Below are positions 10,115 through 18,279 of a stretch of DNA of 24,688 nucleotides, piece after piece. How positions within the stretch are numbered: the stretch's first letter is position 1; every line of letters begins with the position of its first letter. A program made the position numbers and the translations under genes. Under the pieces are notes generated by a model, which did no database searches, was not told the origin of the DNA, and saw only the letters and a list, made by a program, of their open reading frames with translations. Origin of the DNA: a virus; the IMG/VR virus record IMGVR_UViG_3300040806_001388, positions 1 to 24,688 of that record, one strand, 5' to 3'.

Positions 10115-10594
10115 ATGTTTGAATCTAATCAAGGAATGCGTGTATTTAGTTATGCTGTATCTGGATTTGTGTCGGAGGAGGTTTCAGGGTTCCCATTTTT
10201 GGATAGTGCGGGAAACAACATAAAGTGTAATTACTTCAAGGCGCATATTCACTATGACGGTAAGAAGGATGAGAACCATGTTGTAGCGTGGATTGAGCCT
10301 AGTGGATTATCATTAGGTAGTATCACAACTAATCCGACTGAGCATTACGGGGCTGATGATTTTCTAGCGGGGGAGGTCTCAGGTAGTTTGGGATTTTGTA
10401 TAGCTGCTGATGCTGCTAACGATGGTGAGGTTATATGGAAGGCTAGTAATGGTCAGGGTACGAAGGGAGTTAATATTAAAGTTGATGAGTATGTTGGTTC
10501 TGGTAATGCTGGTGATATATATGTAATATTAACTTATGGTAATATCTTACCATTTAATCCATTAAGGATAAATAATTATGATTTTGGTGCATAG
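10115..10594 (+). CDS. Putative virion protein, 159 aa, paralogue of the 135-aa protein at 17433
   Basis: A GGGAG ribosome-binding site precedes the ATG by nine bases. The protein is strand-rich, acidic and Cys-poor. It shares with the protein at 17433-17840 a D-x-x-GN-x-x-x-CNY motif near residues 30-40 and the C-terminal pattern YGxI...NPLRxNxxxxGA. Such duplicated small beta proteins next to head genes could be capsid decoration or fibre-attachment proteins, but no family is recognised. It is the first gene of the plus-strand block. Confidence 0.65.
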   Translation: MFESNQGMRVFSYAVSGFVSEEVSGFPFLDSAGNNIKCNYFKAHIHYDGKKDENHVVAWIEPSGLSLGSITTNPTEHYGADDFLAGEVSGSLGFCIAADAANDGEVIWKASNGQGTKGVNIKVDEYVGSGNAGDIYVILTYGNILPFNPLRINNYDFGA

Positions 10595-10624
10595 GGCGCA
10601 CTATATAAGTTAGGAGTTTTAATT

Positions 10625-11221
10625 ATGAGTCAATCAGTAGAAGAATCAGTATTTAATGTTTATCGCAACTTGGCTTTGTGTTTTTTATCAGAATCAAAGG
10701 CTTCACATGAGAGGGCACAAAGAGTTGCAAAGAACCTAGATCCAGAGGAGGCTGCTAAGGTTAAAGATAAAGCTTTCAATCAAGAAGTAGAGAGAGCAGA
10801 CCGAGTTAGAAGAAAGAGAGAGGCAGAGGCTAGAAGAAAGGCTGAAGAAGAGGGTATAGAATACACACCAAAGCCCACCGCTACTGAAAGAATGAAAAAA
10901 CGTATAAGAACACCTAAAACAAATGGTCAAGGAAGTTTTTTAAGAATGAGTCAATCAGTAAAAGAATCAGTATTTAATACTTATCGCAATCTAGCTTATT
11001 GTTTATTAGAAAATGAAGTTGAACTAAAGGGTCCATATTGGAACACCAGCAAGCTTTCTCCAGAGGAAAGAGCTGACCGCGCTGGGGAGGATACTCAGCG
11101 GAATTTTCAAAACGATGTAAGAGGAAAAAAGCACGTTAAAAGGCGTGAGAAGCGGCTCGCTAGGAGGTCTGAACTAGCTAGAGAAGCAGAGGCTAGAGCA
11201 AAGGATAAGAACAAAAAATAA
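10625..11221 (+). CDS. Internally duplicated basic protein, 198 aa
   Basis: Residues 1-21 (MSQSVEESVFNVYRNLALCF) recur at residues 108-128 (MSQSVKESVFNTYRNLAYCL). Each copy is followed by a long Arg/Lys/Glu-rich helical region (RADRVRRKREAEARRKAEEE; RREKRLARRSELAREAEARA). The second copy keeps an in-frame ATG at 10946 preceded by GGAAGTTTTTTAAGA, which resembles the leader of the first (AGGAGTTTTAATT). So this looks like a tandem gene duplication whose first stop codon was lost. Function unknown; the charge suggests nucleic-acid or virion-core association. GGAG lies eight bases before the first ATG. Confidence 0.7.
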   Translation: MSQSVEESVFNVYRNLALCFLSESKASHERAQRVAKNLDPEEAAKVKDKAFNQEVERADRVRRKREAEARRKAEEEGIEYTPKPTATERMKKRIRTPKTNGQGSFLRMSQSVKESVFNTYRNLAYCLLENEVELKGPYWNTSKLSPEERADRAGEDTQRNFQNDVRGKKHVKRREKRLARRSELAREAEARAKDKNKK

Positions 11222-11395
11222 GTGAACAGAAAAAATAAAGGGTTTCGTAATAAAGACCCTAGATATTTTGATAAACTTAGAGATCAGAAGCGAAGTTTAC
11301 GCAATTTCTTCACTAAGGAATCAGTAAAAAAATTAGGAAAAACACTAAAATGGACATTAGAGAAAGAAATAGACAAAGGGCTGAAGCGAGATTAG
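11222..11395 (+). CDS. Small basic protein, 57 aa, GTG start
   Basis: A GTG directly after the preceding TAA opens a 57-codon frame (VNRKNKGFRNKDPRYFDKLR at the start), rich in Lys, Arg and Phe like its neighbours. It fills the 128-base gap and overlaps the next gene by 46 bases in another frame. There is no clear Shine-Dalgarno, so coupling to the upstream gene would be needed. Confidence 0.45.
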   Translation: MNRKNKGFRNKDPRYFDKLRDQKRSLRNFFTKESVKKLGKTLKWTLEKEIDKGLKRD

Positions 11396-11565
11396 CTAGA
11401 TTACCAAAAAATTCTGGTCATGCACGAATTCTTCGAGGTAAACTTGGAATTTCCGACACTCCTGCTCCTGTAGTTGAGGAAGTTAAAGAGGTTGTCGAAG
11501 AAATTGTCGAAGCAATCGAAGAACCAACACCCAAAAAGAAGAAGAAAAAGAAGAAACTCTTCTAA
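11350..11565 (+). CDS. Small protein with acidic helix and poly-lysine tail, 71 aa
   Basis: The N-terminus is basic (MDIRERNRQRAEARLARLPK), the middle is a Val/Glu-rich helix (VVEEVKEVVEEIVEAIEEPT), and the end is eight consecutive Lys followed by LF. An AGGA lies about 11 bases before ATG, a weak site. It ends two bases before the convergent glycosyltransferase gene. Function unknown. Confidence 0.55.
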   Translation: MDIRERNRQRAEARLARLPKNSGHARILRGKLGISDTPAPVVEEVKEVVEEIVEAIEEPTPKKKKKKKKLF

Positions 11566-11567
11566 TT

Positions 11568-12260
11568 TTACTCTTTTAACTCAATAGGGAGGTCGTTATT
11601 AGCTATAAACGCCTCTCTATTTTTGTGCCATGACTCACGCCCCACCAATTCACCTCTGGAATTGTGTAAAATGTTCAAATCTATGACCTGATTTGAGTAT
11701 CCTTTGAGGTGAGCTTGGGTTGTGTAATGAATATCGTAGAAATCCCACTCTCCTTCAAAAAATTCGGGGCGGGAAAGGCCAACATCTTCGATTACTTTGG
11801 GTTTTGCTGCCAAAAATAGCCCATCAAGACAAACTACTTCACCTGGGGCACCATAAGGTGAGACATATTCCTTATTAAGTTTGTCAAGGTGCGTCACACG
11901 CCCTCTGTGCTTGCCTGCCTGCCAGTTCTCAATGTTCCACCATACTGCATCGGGTCCGAGACAGGTCGTTCCAGCGGGGCCTACAAAGCCCACAGCGGAG
12001 AACTCAAGAGCATCTATTAGTTTCTTCTTGAAAACTTCGGGATCTTCTCTGATCTCAATATCATCATGGCAGAAAATGATAATATCCTCTGGATTTGGGT
12101 TTATCATCTTGTATGCTCTCTCATAAGAAGAGAAAAGGGACTTAGTATCAGCAAGTAGAAATACTTTTATCCCACACTTAGCTAAATAAGTAAGTAAGGT
12201 ATTTGTAGTTTGTGTTACTTGTTCCCTAGATCGGGTACAGATGATAGCGTATATATCCAT
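11568..12260 (-). CDS. StrF-type (GT-A) glycosyltransferase, 230 aa
   Basis: MDIYAIICTRSREQVTQTTN is a GT-A start strand. IIIFCHDDIEIREDP (about residues 60-74) carries the HDD metal/sugar-nucleotide motif, and FFEGEWDFYDIHYTTQAHLKGY with a later LHNSRGE matches the C-terminal half of the family Pfam calls Glyco_tranf_2_5 (StrF-like). It would transfer a sugar from a nucleotide donor, perhaps onto virion protein, phage DNA or host surface glycan; the acceptor is unknown. It is a minus-strand island in the structural block. It has a -10 box five bases before its ATG, as in the accessory array. Confidence 0.75.
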   Translation of the reverse strand: MDIYAIICTRSREQVTQTTNTLLTYLAKCGIKVFLLADTKSLFSSYERAYKMINPNPEDIIIFCHDDIEIREDPEVFKKKLIDALEFSAVGFVGPAGTTCLGPDAVWWNIENWQAGKHRGRVTHLDKLNKEYVSPYGAPGEVVCLDGLFLAAKPKVIEDVGLSRPEFFEGEWDFYDIHYTTQAHLKGYSNQVIDLNILHNSRGELVGRESWHKNREAFIANNDLPIELKE

Positions 12261-12292
12261 GTACTATTATAATACGGAAGAGTAGATAATTT
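12258..12292. promoter_or_regulatory. Overlapping divergent -10 boxes between glycosyltransferase and terminase
   Basis: The sequence ACTATTATAATACGG contains TATAAT in both directions. On the minus strand TATAAT ends five bases before the glycosyltransferase ATG (12260), giving a leaderless message. On the plus strand TATAAT (12268-12273) could serve terminase. Neither side has a good -35. Confidence 0.5.
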
Positions 12293-13834
12293 ATGACAAA
12301 AGAAGAATTAATAGAAGAATTTCAAAAATGTAAAGAGAATCCTGAGTATTTTATTAGTAAGTACATCAAAGTTACTCACCCCGTTAGAGGGTTAGTCCCA
12401 TTCCATCTGTATCCATTCCAGAAAAGGATCCTACAAGAGCTAGGGGATCATAGATTCAATATTCTTCGTAAGTTCCGTCAGGCAGGTTGTACGACTATTG
12501 CTGCTGGTTGGAGTTTGTGGACCATTATCTTCCAAAAGCACAAGTCCGTTGTTATTCTCTCAAAAGGTGATGCTGAATCTACTGAGGTTCTAGAAAGAAT
12601 TAAACTAATGTATGACGAGTTACCAGAGTTCTTAAAACCTGGGATTATTGAGGATAACAAACACACCCTGAAACTTAAAACTCATTCAGTAATTAAATCA
12701 AGACCATCAGGTAAGCAATCAGGACGTTCTCTTGCTGGTTCTTTGCTAATTATTGACGAGGCTGCTTTCATCGAAAATATTGATACCATCTGGGCTGCTG
12801 TGTATCCTATTATCTCAACTGGTGGTAAAGCGTTCGTATTGTCTACTGTAAATGGTATTGGTAACTGGTATCATGATGTTTATCAAAATGCTATTGACGG
12901 AAATAACTCATTCCATCCTATTGATATTAGATGGCAAGAGCATCCTGAATATTACTACAATAAAGATTTTGATTACCTCTACGGTCCTATGATGGAGAAG
13001 GGTATTGATATTCATAAGTGGGAAGAAACTACAAGAGCCAATATGCCTCTCAAGCAATGGTTACAAGAATATGAATGTTCTTTCTTAGGAACTGGTGATA
13101 CTTACATCGAAGGAGAGATTCTAAAAGATATTGCTTCCCAGACTAGCGAGGAGTATTATACAAAATACAATAACCGAATGAGAGTTTGGCAAGACCCACA
13201 ACCGCATTATTCCTACCTCATTGCTTGTGATACTTCCTTGGGTAGAGATAGGGATTACTCGGCTTTCCATGTGATTAATATGTACAATGGACAGCAAGTT
13301 GCTGAGTTTTATTCAAATAGAACACCAATAAATGATTTTGCTCAAATTATTGCTAGTGAAGGTATGCTATATAATGTAGCGCACGTTGTTTGTGAACGAA
13401 ACACTATTGGAAATAACCTAATTGATTGGCTCTATAATATTTATGAGTACGAGAATCTTTGGGCTGATGAAAAAGGTGATATTGGTTTCCAAGTAACAGC
13501 ACGAAATAGAGAGGTTATTCTAGCACAACTAGAAGAAGCAATCAGAACTGATATGGTGAAGATTAATTCAACTAGAACCTGTGATGAGCTTATGACCTTT
13601 ATTATAAATGATAGTGGAAAAGTAGAAGCGGAAAAAGGACATCACGACGATCTTATTATGAGTTTAGCATTAGCAATACATGGATTTAAATATCTATTAG
13701 ATAGTTCTCCAATGGAGTTCGCAATAAATCGTCCTGCTGAGGCTCCTCCTATGCCTGCTGTACTAAATAAAGTAAAGATACGAAATTCCCACGGGACTAT
13801 GACTGAGGAAGATTACACATGGCTGATGAAGTAA
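12293..13834 (+). CDS. 17: Terminase large subunit (gp17-like), 513 aa
   Basis: This motor packages DNA into the prohead and cuts the concatemer. The ATPase half has a P-loop-like FRQAGCTT (residues 61-68), Walker B LLIIDEAAF (151-159, with D155/E156) and the coupling motif STVNG (184-188). The nuclease half has the RNase-H-like acidic set: D313 in IACDTSLGRDRDYSAF, E368 in VVCERN and D452/D453 in HHDD. Length and layout fit the T4 gp17 family, slightly shorter than T4's. The P-loop has Cys66 where Lys is usual. The ATG has no clear Shine-Dalgarno and lies about 20 bases past a plus-strand TATAAT. The gene overlaps the portal gene by 16 bases. Confidence 0.95.
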   Translation: MTKEELIEEFQKCKENPEYFISKYIKVTHPVRGLVPFHLYPFQKRILQELGDHRFNILRKFRQAGCTTIAAGWSLWTIIFQKHKSVVILSKGDAESTEVLERIKLMYDELPEFLKPGIIEDNKHTLKLKTHSVIKSRPSGKQSGRSLAGSLLIIDEAAFIENIDTIWAAVYPIISTGGKAFVLSTVNGIGNWYHDVYQNAIDGNNSFHPIDIRWQEHPEYYYNKDFDYLYGPMMEKGIDIHKWEETTRANMPLKQWLQEYECSFLGTGDTYIEGEILKDIASQTSEEYYTKYNNRMRVWQDPQPHYSYLIACDTSLGRDRDYSAFHVINMYNGQQVAEFYSNRTPINDFAQIIASEGMLYNVAHVVCERNTIGNNLIDWLYNIYEYENLWADEKGDIGFQVTARNREVILAQLEEAIRTDMVKINSTRTCDELMTFIINDSGKVEAEKGHHDDLIMSLALAIHGFKYLLDSSPMEFAINRPAEAPPMPAVLNKVKIRNSHGTMTEEDYTWLMK

Positions 13835-15654
13835 AGAACAATCAAATTAATGAGAGTGGCTATACTACTTTCGGGGGAACAGCAAGTAGAAGTGGTTCAT
13901 TTTACACTCCTACTGGGCCAATAGGAAGATTCTTCGCTAAGTTCTTTGCTACCAAGGCACAAGGAGAAGCTCAGAGGGAAATTGATAAAGGTCAGGTTCG
14001 CCCAGAAACGGGAGATACAATTGTCAATACAGATATTATCAAAGATGCTAGTATTGATAATGCTCCCGCAGTAGGTGGAGTTTCAAGAAACCCAATCCTT
14101 CCTCAACTAGAACTTAATAGAAAGAGACGCTATCTTGAGTATGAAGAGATGGACGAGTATCCTGAGATTGGATCAGCATTTGATATCTACGCTGATGATA
14201 CTACTCAGAAAGGTACAAAGCAAGAGCGATGGGTAGTTAAATCTGAAAGTTCAATGGTCGTTGATGAGGTTGAGAGATTATTCACAACACTTCGTCTTGA
14301 TAAGCTTCTTTGGGATATTATTAGAAATACCGTTAAGTATGGAGATTGCTTTACAGAGCTTATCCTAGACGTTAATAAACCAGAAGAAGGTTTAAAAAAA
14401 ATAAAAATTCTAAATCCAAACTGGATTCTTAGAGTCGAGAACGAGTATGGATATTTAAAGAAGTTCCTACAAGAAATACCTAATCATGAGAATATGCAGT
14501 ATTCAGAAGTTGGTAGTTCATTAGGACAACAGCGACCAGTAAAATATATCGAACTTGACAAGAATCAAATTGTTCACTTCCGTCTGCACACTTCTGACCC
14601 AATGTTCTATCCTTATGGTAAGTCCATTGCTGCTTTATGTCACAGGATTTTTAGATCCTTAAAGATGATGGAAGATGCTATGATGATTTATCGTCTATCA
14701 AGAGCACCTGAGCGTAGAATCTTTTATGTCGATACAGGCAATCTTCCTACAAGTAAGGCAGAGATGTTTATCGAGCGTATCAAGCAAAAGTTCAAAAAAG
14801 AAAAGTTCTATAACACTAGTCAGGGTGGAGTTGATTCTAGATTTAATCCAATGTCTATGGATGAGGACTTCTTTGTTCCTACTAAGAACGGTAGAGGTAC
14901 TAAGATCGAAACACTTCCTGGGGCAACAAACCTGGGTGAGATTGAGGACGTAAGATACTACAGAGATAAACTTCTTGCTGCGTTAAAGATTCCCAAGGAT
15001 TATATCGTAGAAAAGGATCAAAGTCCAGAAAGAAAAGCAAACCTTTCTCAACTAGATGTTAAGTTTGCTAGAACTATTCAAAGAGTTCAAGTAGACGTAG
15101 AAACTGGTTTGGAAAATATTGCGAAACGCCACTTACAACTAAAAGGGTTTCCTGCTACTTATATTAGAGATATTAGAATAGCTTTACCAGAACCTTCTGA
15201 TATGTCAGCCAAGCGTAAGCTAGATATTGATGAGCAGAAGACAAGAGTTATTCAGGCAGTACAAGGTTTAGGTCTTATCTCTAAGGATCAGATCTATAGA
15301 GAATACTTCGATATGACAGATAATGAAATTGAGAAGATGAGAGAAGAGCTTAAAGCTGATCAGGAAGAAATGATGGAACAGCAGCAAGCAGGAATGGAAG
15401 CCCAAGCTCCTCCTATGGGTGGAGGCGCACCTATGGGGGCTCCTCCTGGGGGAGAGGCAGGATATGGGGAAGCAGGAGGTCAAGAGCCCGCTGAAAATAT
15501 CCCACCAACCGCAGAGGAAACTATAAGAAATATTGGTTTCTTACAACAATTGGTTCTAGAAGATAATAAAAAAGAGGTACTTTCTAGGATTATTCAAAAG
15601 CAACAGCAAAAATCTAGCATATATAAGATAGAGCCTCAAGAAAAACGGAGATAA
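13819..15654 (+). CDS. 20: Portal protein (gp20-like), 611 aa
   Basis: This is the dodecameric ring at the capsid vertex through which DNA enters and leaves, and the docking site of the terminase. Diagnostic T4 gp20-type blocks are RRYLEYEEMDEYPEIGSAFD, RLSRAPERRIFYVDTGNLPT, FNPMSMDEDFFVPTKNGRGT and ETLPGATNLGEIEDVRYYRD. The C-terminal 80 residues are Gln/Gly/Pro-rich (QQQAGMEAQAPPMGGGAPMG), a flexible addition. AGGA precedes the ATG by nine bases inside the terminase gene. Genes 18 and 19 (sheath and tube), which lie between 17 and 20 in T4, are absent here. Confidence 0.95.
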   Translation: MADEVKNNQINESGYTTFGGTASRSGSFYTPTGPIGRFFAKFFATKAQGEAQREIDKGQVRPETGDTIVNTDIIKDASIDNAPAVGGVSRNPILPQLELNRKRRYLEYEEMDEYPEIGSAFDIYADDTTQKGTKQERWVVKSESSMVVDEVERLFTTLRLDKLLWDIIRNTVKYGDCFTELILDVNKPEEGLKKIKILNPNWILRVENEYGYLKKFLQEIPNHENMQYSEVGSSLGQQRPVKYIELDKNQIVHFRLHTSDPMFYPYGKSIAALCHRIFRSLKMMEDAMMIYRLSRAPERRIFYVDTGNLPTSKAEMFIERIKQKFKKEKFYNTSQGGVDSRFNPMSMDEDFFVPTKNGRGTKIETLPGATNLGEIEDVRYYRDKLLAALKIPKDYIVEKDQSPERKANLSQLDVKFARTIQRVQVDVETGLENIAKRHLQLKGFPATYIRDIRIALPEPSDMSAKRKLDIDEQKTRVIQAVQGLGLISKDQIYREYFDMTDNEIEKMREELKADQEEMMEQQQAGMEAQAPPMGGGAPMGAPPGGEAGYGEAGGQEPAENIPPTAEETIRNIGFLQQLVLEDNKKEVLSRIIQKQQQKSSIYKIEPQEKRR

Positions 15655-15656
15655 CT

Positions 15657-17423
15657 ATGTTTTCTAAATTATTTGAACAAAGAGATAAAACAATATCGGT
15701 ACTAGTCAAGTTAGGTGATTGCCTTGCTAGATCTTTACGGGAGAATGTATCACTATTCTCCATTGACAGCAATAACACTTATGTTACTTACCTTACGGAG
15801 AGTAATAAAGTTATTAGCGGTCACTACTCAATTGATAAGGATGTAAAACTTACCAAAATTAGAATACAAGAGTCCTCTGTATTTGAAGATGGTACTGAGT
15901 TTGATACTTTTGTTAATGAAAAGATTAATAACTTTATCGAGAATATCCACTACGGAGAGTACTCCTCTGCTGATGATTCTTTTTCGGATATCCTTTCTCT
16001 TTGGGAAAGTAGAGTAAAGTTAGGGTCCGTTCAGAAAAAGCTTCATGAAAAAACAGAGCGACTTCAATCAGTAGAGAAGATTGTTGAGTCCTCAGAGTTC
16101 CAGAAACTTATTGAAGTTACTCCACAGGTTCTTACTTTCCTTAAAGAAAACTTCCAAAAGATTAGTTCTGTTCCTGAGATTCGTAATGCTGTAAACCTCT
16201 CAAACTCCGTATCACAGGCATTTGATTTCAGAAGAATGTCTTATGAGGAACTAGAAGAAGGCAAAACTTATATCCTCAAGGATGGTGTTAGTTCATCCAT
16301 CTATGAAATGATTTGCCGTCAAGAGCTTGTTAAGAAAGAACTACTAGAGTCCAAGAAGTCCTTTGAGGCAGTTTGGGCATCTAACGCTTCTATTAAGAAG
16401 CTCGCTGGTATGATCTTCGAGAGCGATGAAAAGGTAATTGAGGCACTAGGAGAAGCTTTCCAAGATGTTCCATATCTTGCTCTTGCCTCTAAGAAGAGCT
16501 TGTTCGAGACTTTTAGTAATTGCCTAGCACAAGTAGATGGTATTGGAGTTTCCGATAAGGATATTCAGAAATACGCCTCAGAAATCTTTGAGGTAAAGAA
16601 AGAAGTTAAGGAAGCATTTATTAATGCTATCAACGAGAAGTATGGAGTAAATATCCAAAACCTCCAAGAGCCTGCTTCATTCAAGAGCCTAGCAAATACC
16701 CAAGTGGTTATTTTTGAAGCTCTCTCACGCCTAGCTCCAAAGGGTAGTGTTATTAAGCAAGTTCTTTCGGAAGCGGGGGATTGTCTTAAAACTAAATCAG
16801 GAGTAGAATGCATTGATGTTAACGATTACCTTTACGAGATGTTCTTGGAAGCAGGTTATGATAATGTGCTAGAAGAGGGTTTTAGCGCAGGAAAATATAC
16901 TAAGGTAGATTTCAAGAGAGTCGCTGCTGATCTAGCTTCTGTCTCTGAACTTATTGGTGCTCTTCAGGATACCGCAGAGATGGATGCTGAATACCCAGCA
17001 GATGAAACTGTAGATCAAGAAGCTCTTGCTGCTAAAGAAGAAATGCCTCCAGAGGAAGCTCCTATGGACACAGGCGAAGATAATGATTATGATGGTGATG
17101 GTAAATTAGATCCTCATGAGATGGATCATGACAGCGAGGAAGGTCTTCATAATACTGTTGATAGAGATGGTGACGGTGATCATGATATGGAAGATCATGC
17201 AGCAGAAGAAATGCCTCCAGAGGAAGAACTAGAAGCTCCAGAGGCAGAAGCACCTAGTTCACAAGAAGAAATCCTAGATGGTCTATCTAATCTTGAGCAA
17301 ATGATTGCTAACATTACCTCTGAACTTGGTCTTGGTGGAGAAGAAGAGCCAGAAGAAGAAGATGAAGAGGAAGAAGAAGAAGATGAAGAAGAAGGCATTA
17401 AACCAGAGGAAGAAACTCAATAA
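15657..17423 (+). CDS. Head-region protein with acidic, EF-hand-like C-terminus, 588 aa
   Basis: It starts three bases after the portal stop with GGAG six bases before ATG. The N-terminal half is mixed (FSKLFEQRDKTISVLVKLGD; then helices). The last 110 residues are very acidic, with two Ca2+-loop-like sequences: DYDGDGKLDPHE (residues 477-488), a perfect EF-hand loop consensus, and DRDGDGDHDMED (502-513). The tail ends in poly-Glu. In T4-like phages the genes after the portal encode prohead core, scaffold and protease. This protein sits in that place, and its acidic helical tail would suit a scaffold, but I see no protease motif and cannot name it. Calcium binding is inferred from motif only. 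Confidence 0.7.
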   Translation: MFSKLFEQRDKTISVLVKLGDCLARSLRENVSLFSIDSNNTYVTYLTESNKVISGHYSIDKDVKLTKIRIQESSVFEDGTEFDTFVNEKINNFIENIHYGEYSSADDSFSDILSLWESRVKLGSVQKKLHEKTERLQSVEKIVESSEFQKLIEVTPQVLTFLKENFQKISSVPEIRNAVNLSNSVSQAFDFRRMSYEELEEGKTYILKDGVSSSIYEMICRQELVKKELLESKKSFEAVWASNASIKKLAGMIFESDEKVIEALGEAFQDVPYLALASKKSLFETFSNCLAQVDGIGVSDKDIQKYASEIFEVKKEVKEAFINAINEKYGVNIQNLQEPASFKSLANTQVVIFEALSRLAPKGSVIKQVLSEAGDCLKTKSGVECIDVNDYLYEMFLEAGYDNVLEEGFSAGKYTKVDFKRVAADLASVSELIGALQDTAEMDAEYPADETVDQEALAAKEEMPPEEAPMDTGEDNDYDGDGKLDPHEMDHDSEEGLHNTVDRDGDGDHDMEDHAAEEMPPEEELEAPEAEAPSSQEEILDGLSNLEQMIANITSELGLGGEEEPEEEDEEEEEEDEEEGIKPEEETQ

Positions 17424-17432
17424 GGAAATAAT

Positions 17433-17840
17433 ATGCGCCAAACAATAAAATCATATTGTAAAATTGAAGATTTTGGAGCAGACGCTTCGGGAATTATAGA
17501 ACTAACTGATACTGATGGTAATTTACTTGAATGTAATTATTTATCTGTTGAATCAAATAGTACTTTGGCTACAACAGGATATATTCATATTATTCCAAGC
17601 TCTGTATATTTAAACGACGTAGACTTATCAGCTACTTCTGGTGCTGGTGATCTTGCTGCTGCTGGTGGAGTAGTATTCCAAACAGGAGGAGGCCCTATTG
17701 AGATAAGCTCTGCTGATGCTCATAGATTTAAAGCAATAAAAGTTGTTTGTTATGATAGTGCCGCTAATTTAATTTTTAACTATGGGGTTATTCAACATGG
17801 TAATCCGTTAAGAGATAATCAAAGACCTATTGGAGCTTAA
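17433..17840 (+). CDS. Putative virion protein, 135 aa, paralogue of the 159-aa protein at 10115
   Basis: Strand-rich and Ala/Gly/Ser-rich. It shares a TDTDGNLLECNYL block and the C-terminal YGVIQHGNPLRDNQRPIGA with the 10115-10594 protein. AGGA lies six bases before ATG. Its position just after the head-region protein and before the fibre suggests a structural role. Confidence 0.65.
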   Translation: MRQTIKSYCKIEDFGADASGIIELTDTDGNLLECNYLSVESNSTLATTGYIHIIPSSVYLNDVDLSATSGAGDLAAAGGVVFQTGGGPIEISSADAHRFKAIKVVCYDSAANLIFNYGVIQHGNPLRDNQRPIGA

Positions 17841-17842
17841 TT

Positions 17843-18277
17843 TTGTTAAATAAACTTGGATTTCAAGGAAGGACTCTTAGGCTTCCTAGAGGATCTACTA
17901 GAAGAGGTAGAATACCTTCTAGTAGAATTACTCAATATACAAGAAGAGTCGTATTGGATCCAAAAAAAGCTGAATTTTTAGCATCTGGTGGTGGTGAAGG
18001 AGCAACTTTTTCTAGTGTTTTAGGACTTGGTGATAATTTTAGAGTAGCAATTACCAAAGGTAGGGTAGATGGTAGATTTAAATGGTCTATTGCAGTTTGG
18101 GATAATAGAGGAAATGAAGTATTTTCTACTATAAACGAAGGAACTCTGGCACTAGCAATAACCTCTGCTAGTAATTCAGCAAATCTTTCAGGATTCTTAG
18201 ATATAACCCTTGCTAGTGGAGTTACAGATGTAGTTTATAGTAGTAGTCTTACTTACGCAAGAGCAACGATAGTATAA
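17843..18277 (+). CDS. Putative structural protein, 144 aa, TTG start
   Basis: A TTG at 17843, two bases after the preceding TAA, has GGAG with a seven-base spacer, so a TTG start is credible. The first 35 residues are Arg-rich (GRTLRLPRGSTRRGRIPSSR), and the rest is a beta-rich Gly/Ser/Thr region. The same pattern of small beta proteins precedes fibre genes in many phages. Family not recognised. Confidence 0.6.
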   Translation: MLNKLGFQGRTLRLPRGSTRRGRIPSSRITQYTRRVVLDPKKAEFLASGGGEGATFSSVLGLGDNFRVAITKGRVDGRFKWSIAVWDNRGNEVFSTINEGTLALAITSASNSANLSGFLDITLASGVTDVVYSSSLTYARATIV

Positions 18278-18279
18278 TT

